Positions 21,673-32,617 of a stretch of 64,000 nt of DNA are shown here, piece after piece. Both the position numbers and the translations under genes were made by a program. The notes beneath the pieces were generated by a model. The model worked only from the letters and a program-made list of their open reading frames with translations. It was not told where the DNA came from and did not search any database. This stretch comes from Effrenium voratum (Eukaryota > Sar > Dinophyceae > Suessiales > Symbiodiniaceae): NCBI GenBank assembly GCA_963377175.1, contig CAUJNA010003505.1, positions 353,331-417,330 on the forward strand, written 5' to 3'. The number at the start of each line of letters is the position of its first letter. Positions within the stretch are counted from its first letter, which is position 1.

Positions 21673-24111
21673 GCGCGCGGAGTCGCGGGGGTGGGCTGGC
21701 TGTGGGCTGGGATGGTTGAAACTACTTAGGGCTTGGTTGATCTATAGTTAATAATGATTAGGTAACAGCTGGAATAACTATAGTTCAACCAAACCATTCC
21801 CTGTCCCACTTATAACCCTGGTTGTCTACTTACGTGACGGCCCAACATCCAAGTGGGTATTTGGCATGCCCACCGCTTCAAACATGGTGGACGAGGAGAC
21901 CCCCTGAAGTTCATAGTTGTTTTTGTTGTTTGTTGTGTAATAACTAAGTAGAAAAATCGAACTGGGAGCCCCCCTCCCAGTTCAAAAGGGAAATTATTTG
22001 GCCATGATAGTAAGTGATTAGAAACCTAGGTTATAATTAGCCCACTTAAACGTCCCCCAGTGAAATTAACCCGTTGCAAGTGGGTTACCTAGGTTACTAC
22101 GCACTTAACTGGGTTGAACACCTGGGTATCTTTGTCACAATGTAGTTTCTAATTTGTTTTCAAGAAATCCATCTCTTCATCATGCTTCCCCCCTTGCCTC
22201 GCCACACCGCATTCCGGATGGGTGAAGGAAGGGGTACAGAGATGCTGAGATGCATCATGTCATGTCCCTTCCTTTCTCTTTCTCTTGCCACAGATAAGGG
22301 AGAGAGGTCAAGAGAAGGAAGTTAGTGATGATGAGGTGAGTCTCACAGAACAGCAAGGCTTGAATGGGAGAGTCACCTATCATCTCCCCTCCAACTGCTG
22401 GCCCTTTTACAATCATGTGGGCGGTTAGGAGATGTACAAAGAGCGAGTATCTAATTAGTTTTCCTAGCAAAGAGATTTCTACCAGACAAACATTGTATCA
22501 ATCATATTGTATGCGATGTCTATAGGTGAGTCTCCGGTGTTCATGCTTGTCTTATCTCCATGTTCAATTAATTATACCCGATGAGCTAACACATGGACTA
22601 GAGAGTACACGGTTAAACCTTGAATCGTCTGCTTCATTCAATTCATATGTGTTTTTCTCATATCTGTGCCTGACTTTTATCATTGCCTTCCAACAAATGC
22701 TTGAGAGTTGAATGTAAGATCGTCTCTATTATCTATCTGTCCTTTTCTTGTTTCTCTTATTATCTCTGGGTTTTTGGACGTGAGCGAGGGAAATGAATGG
22801 TAAAGAGAGATGGCTTCGTCCATCATCTATCTCTGTCCCTTCCATCCGCTCCTCCACCTTCCATCGCCCAATCAAGGCACGGGTAAGGGATGGCGGATAA
22901 AGGTGGAAGGAGCGAGCAAGGAGGTTTCCAAGAGTTCTGCAGAAGGGCCTAGAGCATCCCCAAGGTACAGCATGCGAATGAAAGAAGATAATGAGCACCC
23001 GATTCCCTCTCCATCATCAAATCATCACTATCCATCATGAATGAATAATCCTCAATGTGATGATGGAGAAAGGGCATGGCGAGTGCATGAGGATTGACCG
23101 TTCGCTCACATCCTGTTCACCTTCATTTGTTCTTTTTTGTTGCCTTGGCATAGACCTCCGGAAAGACAGACAATAGACAGCTCCAAAGTAGATCGAAGCA
23201 AGAGAAAAGATGCATACGAGTCTTTCCGTTCCTTTCACTCACACCCACGAACATGACCAAGCCGACCAAGTGCAGACAGAGAAGGAATGTGTTTCCTCTG
23301 CTCGCTACCTTCGCTTCCATGAATTCCTGCTATCTCTCCTCTGTATCATTTGGCCGGTATCCTTTTTGTAGAATGGACCCGGCAAACCTTGCTGATGCTC
23401 AGTGGAATGAGGGAATGAACCTGGGGATTCCCTTAAAGGAAACCAAAGGGGATGGGAATGTGGTTGAATGCACCCAGGCTTTGGTTCCCTAGGAAACCAC
23501 AAGGCTACAAGGGATTGGTTTATAGGGGTCATTCCAGCTCACGCCCTGCATCTCCAGTCCACCGATCGCAAGTTTGCGCTCCAGGCACACTGGGCTTTGC
23601 AGTGGCCATGCTCCTGGCGGCGCGGCGCGGCTGGGGCGTGCCGGCCATGCGCCTTGGGTTTGACGGTTTGACCCTGGAGCTCCAGGGGGTTTTCAAAATG
23701 GAAAAAAAGGGGCGCCCCTTTTTGGGGCACCCTGATCTTGGGACCTCCCAAAGAGGGCGGGCCCCGATCCAACACCTTCCAATGGAGATCCAGGCCCCAT
23801 ATCTTGGGGTGCTGGACACGTTTTCAGGTCTGGGCCCATGGGGCCTGCTCCTGGGAACCCAGAGGAAGCTTCGATTCCATGGTGACCAAGGAATCGTGCA
23901 CACCCACACCTGGCCTCCCAGACCCCTCCCTTGATTCCATAGGTTAAGTCGAGACCATTCCTGTTGATTTGAAGTGTCCCGAAAGCGCTCAATTTCAACT
24001 AACGGTGGGACAACCGGTGTGACCAACATTTCCAGCCCAGTGACCGTGATACGAAAAGGAGCCCCTCTTGGATTGAGCATGGCACTGTAGGCACCATTTT
24101 CATTGTTTGTG
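21673..24111. other. Non-coding interval
   Basis: Sequence of 22.0-23.3 kb is unusually A/T-rich for the window and shows no exon. At 23,533-23,690 a GC-rich patch reads HALHLQSTDRKFALQAHWAL in one frame and AVAMLLAARRGWGVPAMRLG in another. It may be an exon, but frame and borders are unresolved. Confidence 0.4.
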
Positions 24112-24240
24112 AGGCTACTGAGCGGCTATAGCGCCTGGTTTGCCACGTGGCTGGCGCTGAGCGCATTGAAAGCGGATGCGGACAAGGCGCATCCGGGCAG
24201 CCGGAGGACAAAGCTGCATTTGACCCTTGTTCGGGTCGAA
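24112..24240 (+). CDS. Exon-like island, unknown protein
   Basis: The frame reads RLLSGYSAWFATWLALSALK, then ADADKAHPGSRRTKLHLTLV with GCG, CTG and GAC codons. A TGAG acceptor-like border lies upstream. The 3' border is unclear. Confidence 0.35.
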
Positions 24241-25940
24241 GAGATAAGACATCTGCCAGCTGCTGCACTCTCCTTCTCTATATAGGGTGATGACATAGAG
24301 TAATGCTCTGTCCAGAGAGAGACAAGAGGTGAAAGACACTTGCACCAAAATGACGCCTTTGACAGGGATCACAAGGACCACCAAGTGTGATCCTCCAAAC
24401 AAGGCCACGCAACTCATGGAGCCAGGTGGGCAATAACTAAGCCCGCCCCTCAATTTAGCTCAACAACCTTAGGAGCTCCCGTGCAAGCATCTTCCACGGG
24501 AAAAGGGCTGTGACGGACCTCTCCTCGGCTTGTGTCACCATTTTCGGATGGAAAGGTCCTGACGTTTGGTGATGGGAAGTCAACTTGTCGTGAAGAAGGA
24601 GCCATATGGAAGACCGGTCAACTTTAGCTTGTGGAGGGCCAGGGATGGCCATGTACCTTTCGCCTTAGCCACGATTTTCCAAACATGCAGCTTTTTATAT
24701 CGCCAGAATGAGGAAGCTAAGTGAAGCCCACTTCATGATGCAGTGCTTTTGTGGCTCGCAAGAAATCGGCCTATTTTATCACGAGCTCACCTCGGAGTAG
24801 AACAGGCTCACTGTGATGTAGGTTCTTTGCTTGGCAACCCCTTATTTCAGCTTTTGGAAGTGTTGAAATGTTTGCAGATGTCATAGTGTAAGGGGAAAAG
24901 AGTCATCAGCAGCTCTCGCTGGACCACACTATCTGATTCCTGCGATGGTTGTTCCGATGAAAACCGAATGTGCCCTTCTGATCAAAGTACAAGGAAGCCC
25001 CAACGCAATTCCAAGTGGGGCCTTTGGAGTACATCCTCGGAGAGTACCAAAGGATCCTTTGGGCATCCGTCAGGGCGACTAGTCGCAGAGCAAGAGGCCA
25101 GGAGCTGTGAATGCATGTTCGGCCGTCTACCCTCGCATGGAATCCACCAGAAGGCCTTGTTCCACGCCATTTCCAGGGGAACTTCACGGTTGGAATGTTC
25201 TTTCAGTTGGTTTTGGTTGGTTGGAATGAGGTTTGTGGGAGTCTTCAAAGAGCACAGTTATATGCCACACCAAGCGGTCGGAAAGTTGATATGAGTTGCT
25301 CTACTCACTTGCACTTAGAGCGGATCAAATTGAAACGCCCTGTTGGTGTCCTAGTTTAGAAACCAGATTTAGTCAAGGCGAGAAAAGGCCAAACTTCCAG
25401 TGGTTCCTGCTCGCTGAGGCTAGATAAAAGCTGTGGTTATCCCTTGGATCTTTCTGCTTCCAGGCTGTCAGGTGGTGCCCATCTCCCGGAAAGGGATGGC
25501 GAAGGGTCGATCTCCATTTTGATCACATGTGGGTCTGTCTTTGAGGAACCCCGCAAAGTTCAGTCTCTCTCTCTTTCCCTTTTGGTGGGTAAACCAATCT
25601 CCGCGGGATTCCTCGGATTCGTCTGGCGCTCTGAATGAATACGGAGCTAGCGCGTATCCCAGATTTGGGAGCCCCGATGGCAAGGACATGGGCCAAATGG
25701 AGACTTCCGCTTGCTTTGTTACATTGCTCCACGCCCTCTTTTCCAGGACCCTTTTTCCAACTTCCAAAGCTCCGCCCGGCAGTTCTGGCAAGACCACCTT
25801 GCCGTAATAAAAAATGACTGCCCTACAAGTGCAGGATTCCCGGTCGCCAAACTTCCCGAAGACAAAAGGGTCCGTGAATGAGGGCTGGGCTTCCCAGGCT
25901 TGAACCAGGGCGGTCCCGTGTTTTCCGGTTTCCTGTGCAG
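24241..25940. other. Non-coding interval
   Basis: No exon can be supported. One copy of the dispersed GAGCTCACC motif is present at 24783-24791. Confidence 0.45.
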
Positions 25941-26087
25941 GTGTTTGCGGAGACGCTGCTCGAGTTCGTGAGACGCAACGAGAGGGTTTCCCCAGACCTG
26001 TGCCCCGAAGGTCCCTATGGCCACAGGTCTGGGAAGCAGACGTTGAAGTTCAAGCTCTGGAGCCGCGAATGCTCACTTCAGCGATGA
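25941..26087 (+). CDS. C-terminal exon of an unknown gene
   Basis: A clean acceptor (TTTCCTGTGCAG) is followed by 48 codons and TGA 26085-26087, starting exactly at a codon boundary. The peptide begins VFAETLLEFVRRNERVSPDL and ends KFKLWSRECSLQR. Third positions are strongly G/C-biased, and the pattern of charged and hydrophobic residues looks like a folded domain end. The upstream exons are not identified. Confidence 0.6.
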   Translation: MFAETLLEFVRRNERVSPDLCPEGPYGHRSGKQTLKFKLWSRECSLQR

Positions 26088-26934
26088 ATAGCAGGCGATG
26101 CAAAAAGTGGTAGCGTAAGCGAAGTGGAAAAGGAGCGGTCTGACTGCAGATGCGAGGCTTACACTTCTTGTTCGGCGGGTGTGTGGCTTTGTTGGTTTCA
26201 ATTTGGGAATGCAGCTTGGTTCGTCGCAATGCTGGCACAGAATGCATCAAGGCGGAGTTTGCCCGGGGTGTTCCCCGCCGAAAGTGAAGGATGGCTTTTG
26301 CACTGGCCATTCGTCCACCGAGGGTTACCAATTCTGCAGTCAAGCAGAATTTCGTTCCCAGAATTTCAGAAGTTTCTTATCCCAACCGACGGGTTTTATT
26401 CCCCACTCGAAGCGTCCTGATGGAATTGGGCGACGGAAAGAAGCACATCCCGAATGAGCAGTTCGGATCCGGATTTTGGAGCAACCCTGCAAATAAAAGG
26501 GGACCAACACCCACCTCAACCAACAATACAACCAGCCTAGATAGCAACAATTATGATAGATTTTAATTATTGGTACTCATGATAGTAGAATTACACTCGT
26601 AGAACCCCTTCGTTCTGTGGGGTCCGCTGGTGACAGGCTGGCTTGATGTTCCGAGTGCAGCCCACTACCTTGCCGGGACCTTGGAAGACATCGGGAGCAA
26701 AAGGACCCATGTTTCTACTTGGCTTCACTGCTCTTGGCATGTTTTGTTATGTTTCTTCCTTCTTGTTTTACACATACACAAGTTGTTGTTGAATTGTTGC
26801 TTGTTTGTTTTCACATTTTTGGCATACATGCCAAGGGATTGGAACGCTGCAAAGAATGAACTATTTTGGGGCTCTTCTCCAAACGTGTGTAGACACAATA
26901 TGACTAAATCTGAACATATTTATATATAATAGAC

Positions 26935-26956
26935 ATATATATATATATATATATAT
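26935..26956. repeat. AT microsatellite
   Basis: Alternating AT run in non-coding DNA. Confidence 0.9.
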
Positions 26957-27044
26957 TTGTACCCCAGATGTGGGCCAAGTCATGGTTGTTGCAAATAGGT
27001 TGAAAGCGACAAAGTAGTCATAGGGACGGGAATCCTGTTGGTAG

Positions 27045-27115
27045 TGTGGATGGACGAAATCCATTTCGCACCACTTTGAAACCATGGCAAGCCATTGTTT
27101 GTTGGTATTTACAGG
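27045..27115 (+). repeat. Dispersed repeat shared with 57251-57320 and 59873-59905
   Basis: GTGGATGGACGAAATCCATT, then CGCACCACTTTGAAACC and CCATTGTTTG, are repeated with small changes near 57251-57320 and, more briefly, near 59873-59905. The reverse strand here is open for more than 300 bases, so the repeat may derive from a coding element. I cannot name it. Confidence 0.55.
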
Positions 27116-30055
27116 AGAGTCATCATTCCAGGGTTTCTTAGTTCGAAGTTCGAGCGGGAATTTGTCCATCCATTTTGTATCACTAAAAGGGTACAACCCC
27201 CATGAGGCTGCGACTCAATGAAAGTTAGCACAAATCTCTTGCTGGCAAAGGGGAAGATTGCACCAACATGGGAGGAATGTGCCATTTTTTTTTGGCCAAG
27301 TGTATGCCCACCACAAAATGCTCGTGTGGAGAAATCGCCAGATAGCATCTTTTACTTTGTTGGGTTATTTAAGGTCGAAATCTCTGGGTGGAATATACAC
27401 AACTTCCCGAGTAATCGGAATAGTTCAGGACTTCCAGAGTGGTTAGCTTAGGGTCGTACCTGCGCTGTATTCGCCACCCAATTCGCCCATTTTCAACCTT
27501 GGCGTGCCCGAAGGGTCTAGGCCCTCAAAGTAAGTTGTTTTGATCCAAGCATGGCCTCGGAATCTTGGGGCTTCCGCCCAAAAATCATAAAGGGACCCTT
27601 TAGGGTAATACAACACAACTTCCTTGGATTCCAAGCAATACACAAAACGTCAAGAACCCTGGCCGCCCAGCCACCTGATTGGGCTCTGCGGACCATTTCC
27701 TCAAGGGAGTCGATGGGTTCCATGTTGCTTGGTGGTAGATCCTTGGGCCCAAGCCTGTGGAACCTTTGAACCAATCTGGCTATGGCATTTATTGGAACAC
27801 TCCATTCAAGATTCAGACCCTTGGACAGAAGGGAAGCCACTGGGTGTAACTGGCTCCATTTTCAGCCCAAAAGGGGATCTAAGGGCAATACAACAACTTC
27901 CTGAGGAACCATGCTTTGCCAAGCAGGAGATCAATCCGCAAGCTTACCCAGTGCTTCCATCACCAAGATAGGTAGCCAGGGGAAGACAGCAACAGTTGTC
28001 CGCCAACCATCCCCTGTCTCACTTGCAACGCTTACAGCTTCCTGACGTAGACCCCCAGGTCACTAAACCAGTCCTATTACTAGTGGGTGTCTCCTCCAAA
28101 AGTGATGAATGACCACTAAAAGGGGACAACCAGGGAGTCGATTACTTCGGGGCAGACATTCAGCGGGTTGAGCATCCAAGTTGGCTCCAAGGAGGCTGGT
28201 CTTCAGCTCGCTGCGTGACTGGCTTTGCACCTCCACCAAGCTTGGAGAAGATGTGGAGCTCGGGGCCCGGTTGATGAGCCCAGTGGGTCTTGCTGACTTG
28301 CCCAAAGCGGATCGACCTTTTGGCCTTTAATCCCATGTTGCTCCATTTTTTAGTCATGTTCCCAAAAGGTTCGCCTTTATTTCCAGGTCCTGCCAACTGA
28401 GCTTTGCAAAGTGCTCCGACTGATTCTTTGGGCTGCAAAATGCTTAATGGATGTGAGGCCTAAGCCAGGGTTAACCTTACCCCCCCCCCCTTCAAGGAAT
28501 CCGTTTGCGTGTTTATCGTTGTGCAATTGTTGTTTCCTTGCTGGTTTCAAAGGGTACACGGTCATGGCTGTTATTTTGACACCGAACACATAGAAGCTAG
28601 CACAGCACAGTTCCTCCCCCGCGCGGAAAGACGAGCCCGAAGCCCGGGAGAGGAGGAAATGGCATGCTTTATGCACTGATGATTTTGTTTGGTCAGGCGC
28701 AGTTCTTTCTCTGGAGCTGGGACGAAGCTGGAATTCCACCAGTCACTTCAGAAGAGGGATTCCAATGGCCCCCAAACCCTCACCCAGGGAGGATACGAGG
28801 CGGATGACATCCCGTCAGAGTCATGGAGTACCTTCTGGGTGGTTGACACTTCTAGGGCCTCTAGGGTTGTCAGTTGAAAGCCTTCATTGGAAACAGGGCC
28901 GCCCTCCAAGTCGTAACGCTGTCTTTGAAGTATGCCACTATTGCCAATATGGCAGATATCGGCTCAAGACACCCCCATTTAAGCCAAAGATCCGTCCTTC
29001 CAGCCAACCATCAGAAAAGCATTTGAAAGAAAGAGGAGCGCCCGAGGTTGTTTCTGAACGAACAGATCATGGGATTGAACATGAGTCGGGCTCTCAGAGA
29101 GTTCAAGTCCGGGCGTCGGCGCCGCCAGTGCATTCGAATGGAAGGGACGGCTTGCCTTTGCTGCTCTTGGCATGTGTGTTGGTCTTCTAGTTGTTTGGTT
29201 CTGTTCATTTTGGTGGGTGGCGGCAAAACAACAAAGTGTTTGACTCACATGCCAACAGCTCTGGGAATGTTGTAGGATCACTTTCTGCGATACCAAGAGC
29301 CCCCCTTTACAGTCAATAAGTCAAGTAGTCATGAGTCCCCACTTTGATTTCACTGAAGGCTCAATCTAATCACCATAACAAGGGATTTGTATGAAGCTTC
29401 ATGGTTGGAACACCCCAAGTGGTTGGTGGACATAAACCACCACGTGAATGATGTCCATTAAAGGGCCCCCGAAGAAATTCAGCGCGTCGATGTGTTCGGC
29501 TTGTTTCTATTCATGACCATCTAGGAAGCAAGCGGATGTTAGGGCCCCAAAAGAAGTCCGGGCGTGACATGGTTGGCGGATGCCCCCAATATGACAAGTA
29601 GAACCACCATTGGTAAAAATGAGTATCAGAGGCTTCCTTGGTTTCCGTACTGGCACTCTTTGGGGCATTCACCGTACGGCTTCGAAACGGGTCCTCCGTC
29701 AAACCAAAACATGAGGCAAAATCAGAGAAAAATAAAGGGGGTGAAGGGTCAACGGGGCGAGGCTTCAGGGCAGACGAAGGCAGAAAGCAGCGCAAAAAAC
29801 CATGAAACAGCAGAAAACAGCCGTTGATTTTAGACAGACAAAAAGCAACAATCATATGGGTTTGTCACTGGGAGCTGGGGTTGCGATGGTTCCTCCTTCC
29901 ACCCAAAGGATCGTTGTGAGCTCTTAGTTGGGCAGGATTTATTCCTCCTTTTCTGTGTTGTCACAGCCGCTTTGCTTCAGTGTAGAGTCGTTCAAATAAG
30001 AGGGGCGTATTTGGAAATTTGTGCGCATTTTTTGAGTGCCCAAAATCCTGGTTTG

Positions 30056-32345
30056 AGACGCCGATGGTCCAAAACACCCATGCCCAAACAGTGGTCCCAA
30101 ACAACCATGGTCCCAAACGGTGGTCCCAAACATGGTCCCAGACGGCTGGTCCCCAACACCCATAATCCCAACACAGTGGTCCAAGTTGGTCCCAAACACC
30201 CATGGTCCCAAACCCCAAACGCCCATGGTCCAAAACACCTGTGGCCCCAAACGGTGGTCCCAAACACAATCCCAAACAGCCGGTCCAAAACCTCCATGGT
30301 CCCAAACTGGTCCCAAACACCCCACACCCATGGTCCCAAACGGTGGTCCCAAACACCCATAGTCCCAAACAGTGGTCCCAGCCAACTGGTCCCCAACACC
30401 CGGTCCCAAATCCCAAACACGGTGGTCCCAAACAGCTGGCTGGTCCCGAACACCCATGGTCCCAAACAGCTGGTCCCAGACACCCATGGTCCCAAACGCC
30501 CGGCCCCAAACGGTGGGTCCCAAACACCCATAGTCCCAAAAGGTGGTCCCAAACAGTGTTCCCAAAGACGCGCATGGTCCCAAACGGTGGTCAAACACCC
30601 ATAATCCCAAACGATGGTCCCAAACCATGGTCCCAAACACGCATGGTCCCAAATTGTGGGTCCCAAACACCCTGGTCCCAAACGGTGGTCCCAAACGGTT
30701 GGTCCCAAACATGGTCCCAAACGGTGGTCCCAAACATGCATGGTCCCAAACGATGGTCCCAAAGGGTATGGTCCCAAACAGCTGGTCCGGAACACCCATG
30801 GTCCCAAACAGCTGGTCCCAGACACCCATGGTCCCAAACGCCCGTTGGGTCCCAAACACCCAGGTCCCAAACGATGGTCCCAAACCATGGTCCCAAACAC
30901 TCCGAAACACCCATGGTCCGAAACGGTGTGTCCCAAACATGGTCCCAAACGATGGTCCCAAACGGTATGGTCCCAAACAGTGGTCCCAAACACCCATGGT
31001 CCCAAACAGGCTGGTCCCACGCAGCAAACACACGTCCCAAGCACACGGACACCCCTGGTCCCAAACAACAGCTGGTCCAATGGCCCACACGATGGTCCCA
31101 AACAGCTGGTCCCAAACACCCATTCGTCTGAAACAGTGGTCCCAAACAGGTCTGCCATGGTCCCAAACGCCCGGCCCCAAACGGTGGGCCCCAAACACGC
31201 ATGGTCCTCCCAACAACACGCATGGTCCCAAACGGTGGTCCCAAACACCCAACCATGGTCCCAAACACTCCCAAACCCAAACGAAACGCTTTTGTTGGGA
31301 CCCTCCCAAATGATGGTCCCAAACATGGTCCAGTCCCAAACACGCCATGGTCCCAAAACACCCCAAAACCGTGGCAGGGGTTCCAAACTCCCAAACGCGC
31401 ACCCATGGTCCAAACATTGGTCCCAAACACACATGCCACCCATGCTCCCAAACACATGGTCCCAAACACCCAACAGCTCACCCACCCAATCGCTGGTTGT
31501 CCAAAACACTCCCAAACACCCACGCGGTGGTCCCAAACACCCAAACAGCTTGTCCCACACAGCTCACCCGCCTGGTCCCACCGCGGTCCGAAACGCGCGT
31601 GTGGTGGTCCCAAACACCCATGGTCCCAAACGGTGGCCCATGGCCCACACAGCTCCAAACGGTGCCAGCTGACAAACACCCATAGTCCCAAACGGTGGCC
31701 CAAACGGTCGGTCCCAACCCAAACAGTGTTCCCAAACACGCGTGGTTGTCCCAAGCATTCATGGTCCCAAACGATGGTCCAAACGGCAAACATGCATGGT
31801 CCCAAACGGTGGCCCATAGCCCCAAACGGTCCCAAACAGCTGGTCCCAAAGACGCATGGTCCCAAATCAGAATAAGTCCCAGACTTATGGTAAACGTTGC
31901 CAAACACCTGGTCCCAGACACGCATGGTCCCAAACAGTTGGTCCCAAACATCCATGGTCCCAAACAGCCCAAACGGTAAACGCCCCAAAACAGTGTTGCA
32001 TGGTCGAAACGATGGTCGAGACGGTGGTCCCAAACACCCACCCATGGTCCCAAATGCCCATGGCCCCAAACTGTGGGCACCCATGGTCCCAAGCTCGGTG
32101 GTCCCAAATATTCATGATCCAAACAGTGGTTGCAAAACCCACACACTTGGTCCCAAACACCCATGGTCCCAAACTGGGTCCCAAACACCCTTGGTCCCCA
32201 AACATCCCAAATACCCACCAAACAGCTATATGGGTCCCAAGGTTTTATGGTGCCAGGTCGAAACATTGGGTCCCAAGCCATGGTCCCAAACCAAACACAT
32301 GGTCCCAAACGCCCCCAAACGCTGGTCCCAAACAGCTGGCCCATG
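30056..32345. repeat. Large minisatellite of a 10-bp unit, GGTCCCAAAC
   Basis: About 2.3 kb are built from GGTCCCAAAC and its variants. They are often combined as CACCCATGGTCCCAAAC or GGTGGTCCCAAAC, so 20- and 30-bp higher-order periods appear. The unit has no stop codon in any frame on either strand. It therefore yields spurious long open frames both ways, with peptides such as VPNTHGPKRWSQ. On the - strand a GGG run recurs every ten bases or so. Copies are more diverged towards the right end (after about 31,350). Confidence 0.95.
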
Positions 32346-32354
32346 TAGCCCAAA

Positions 32355-32412
<58 letters not shown>

Positions 32413-32501
32413 GCTACTGCTACTATTGCTACTACGACTACTAGTGCTACTACTCCTACTACGACTATTATTACGACTACTACTACTACTACTACTAATA
32501 G

Positions 32502-32569
<68 letters not shown>

Positions 32570-32617
32570 TAACGACTACTACTACTACTACTACTGCTGC
32601 TGCTGCTACTACTATAA
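32355..32617. repeat. CTA trinucleotide array
   Basis: About 260 bases of CTA (equivalently ACT/TAC) units lie directly against the right end of the 10-bp minisatellite. Interruptions such as TACTGC, ACGACT and ATTATT fall mostly in the middle, as expected of an old array with younger pure ends. Confidence 0.95.

Larger units (their letters stand above)
26088..30055. other. Non-coding interval with repeats
   Basis: It contains an AT tract (26935-26956) and a dispersed repeat near 27045-27115 that recurs at 57251 and 59873. A mixed-composition open frame from 28765 to 29190 ends GC-rich (29,095-29,167) but lacks exon-like borders, so it is not called. Confidence 0.45.

Noticed and set aside
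23533..23690. GC-rich patch with a peptide (STDRKFALQAHWAL) faintly like a lipid-kinase helical region
   Set aside because: The coding sense switches frame inside the patch and neither border is clear. The resemblance is too weak to name.
29939..31672. Long open frames of 200-520 codons on both strands over the 10-bp minisatellite
   Set aside because: The unit has no stop codon in any frame, so long frames are automatic. The peptides are periodic (VPNTHGPKR, WDHGCLGP) and show no codon bias independent of the repeat.
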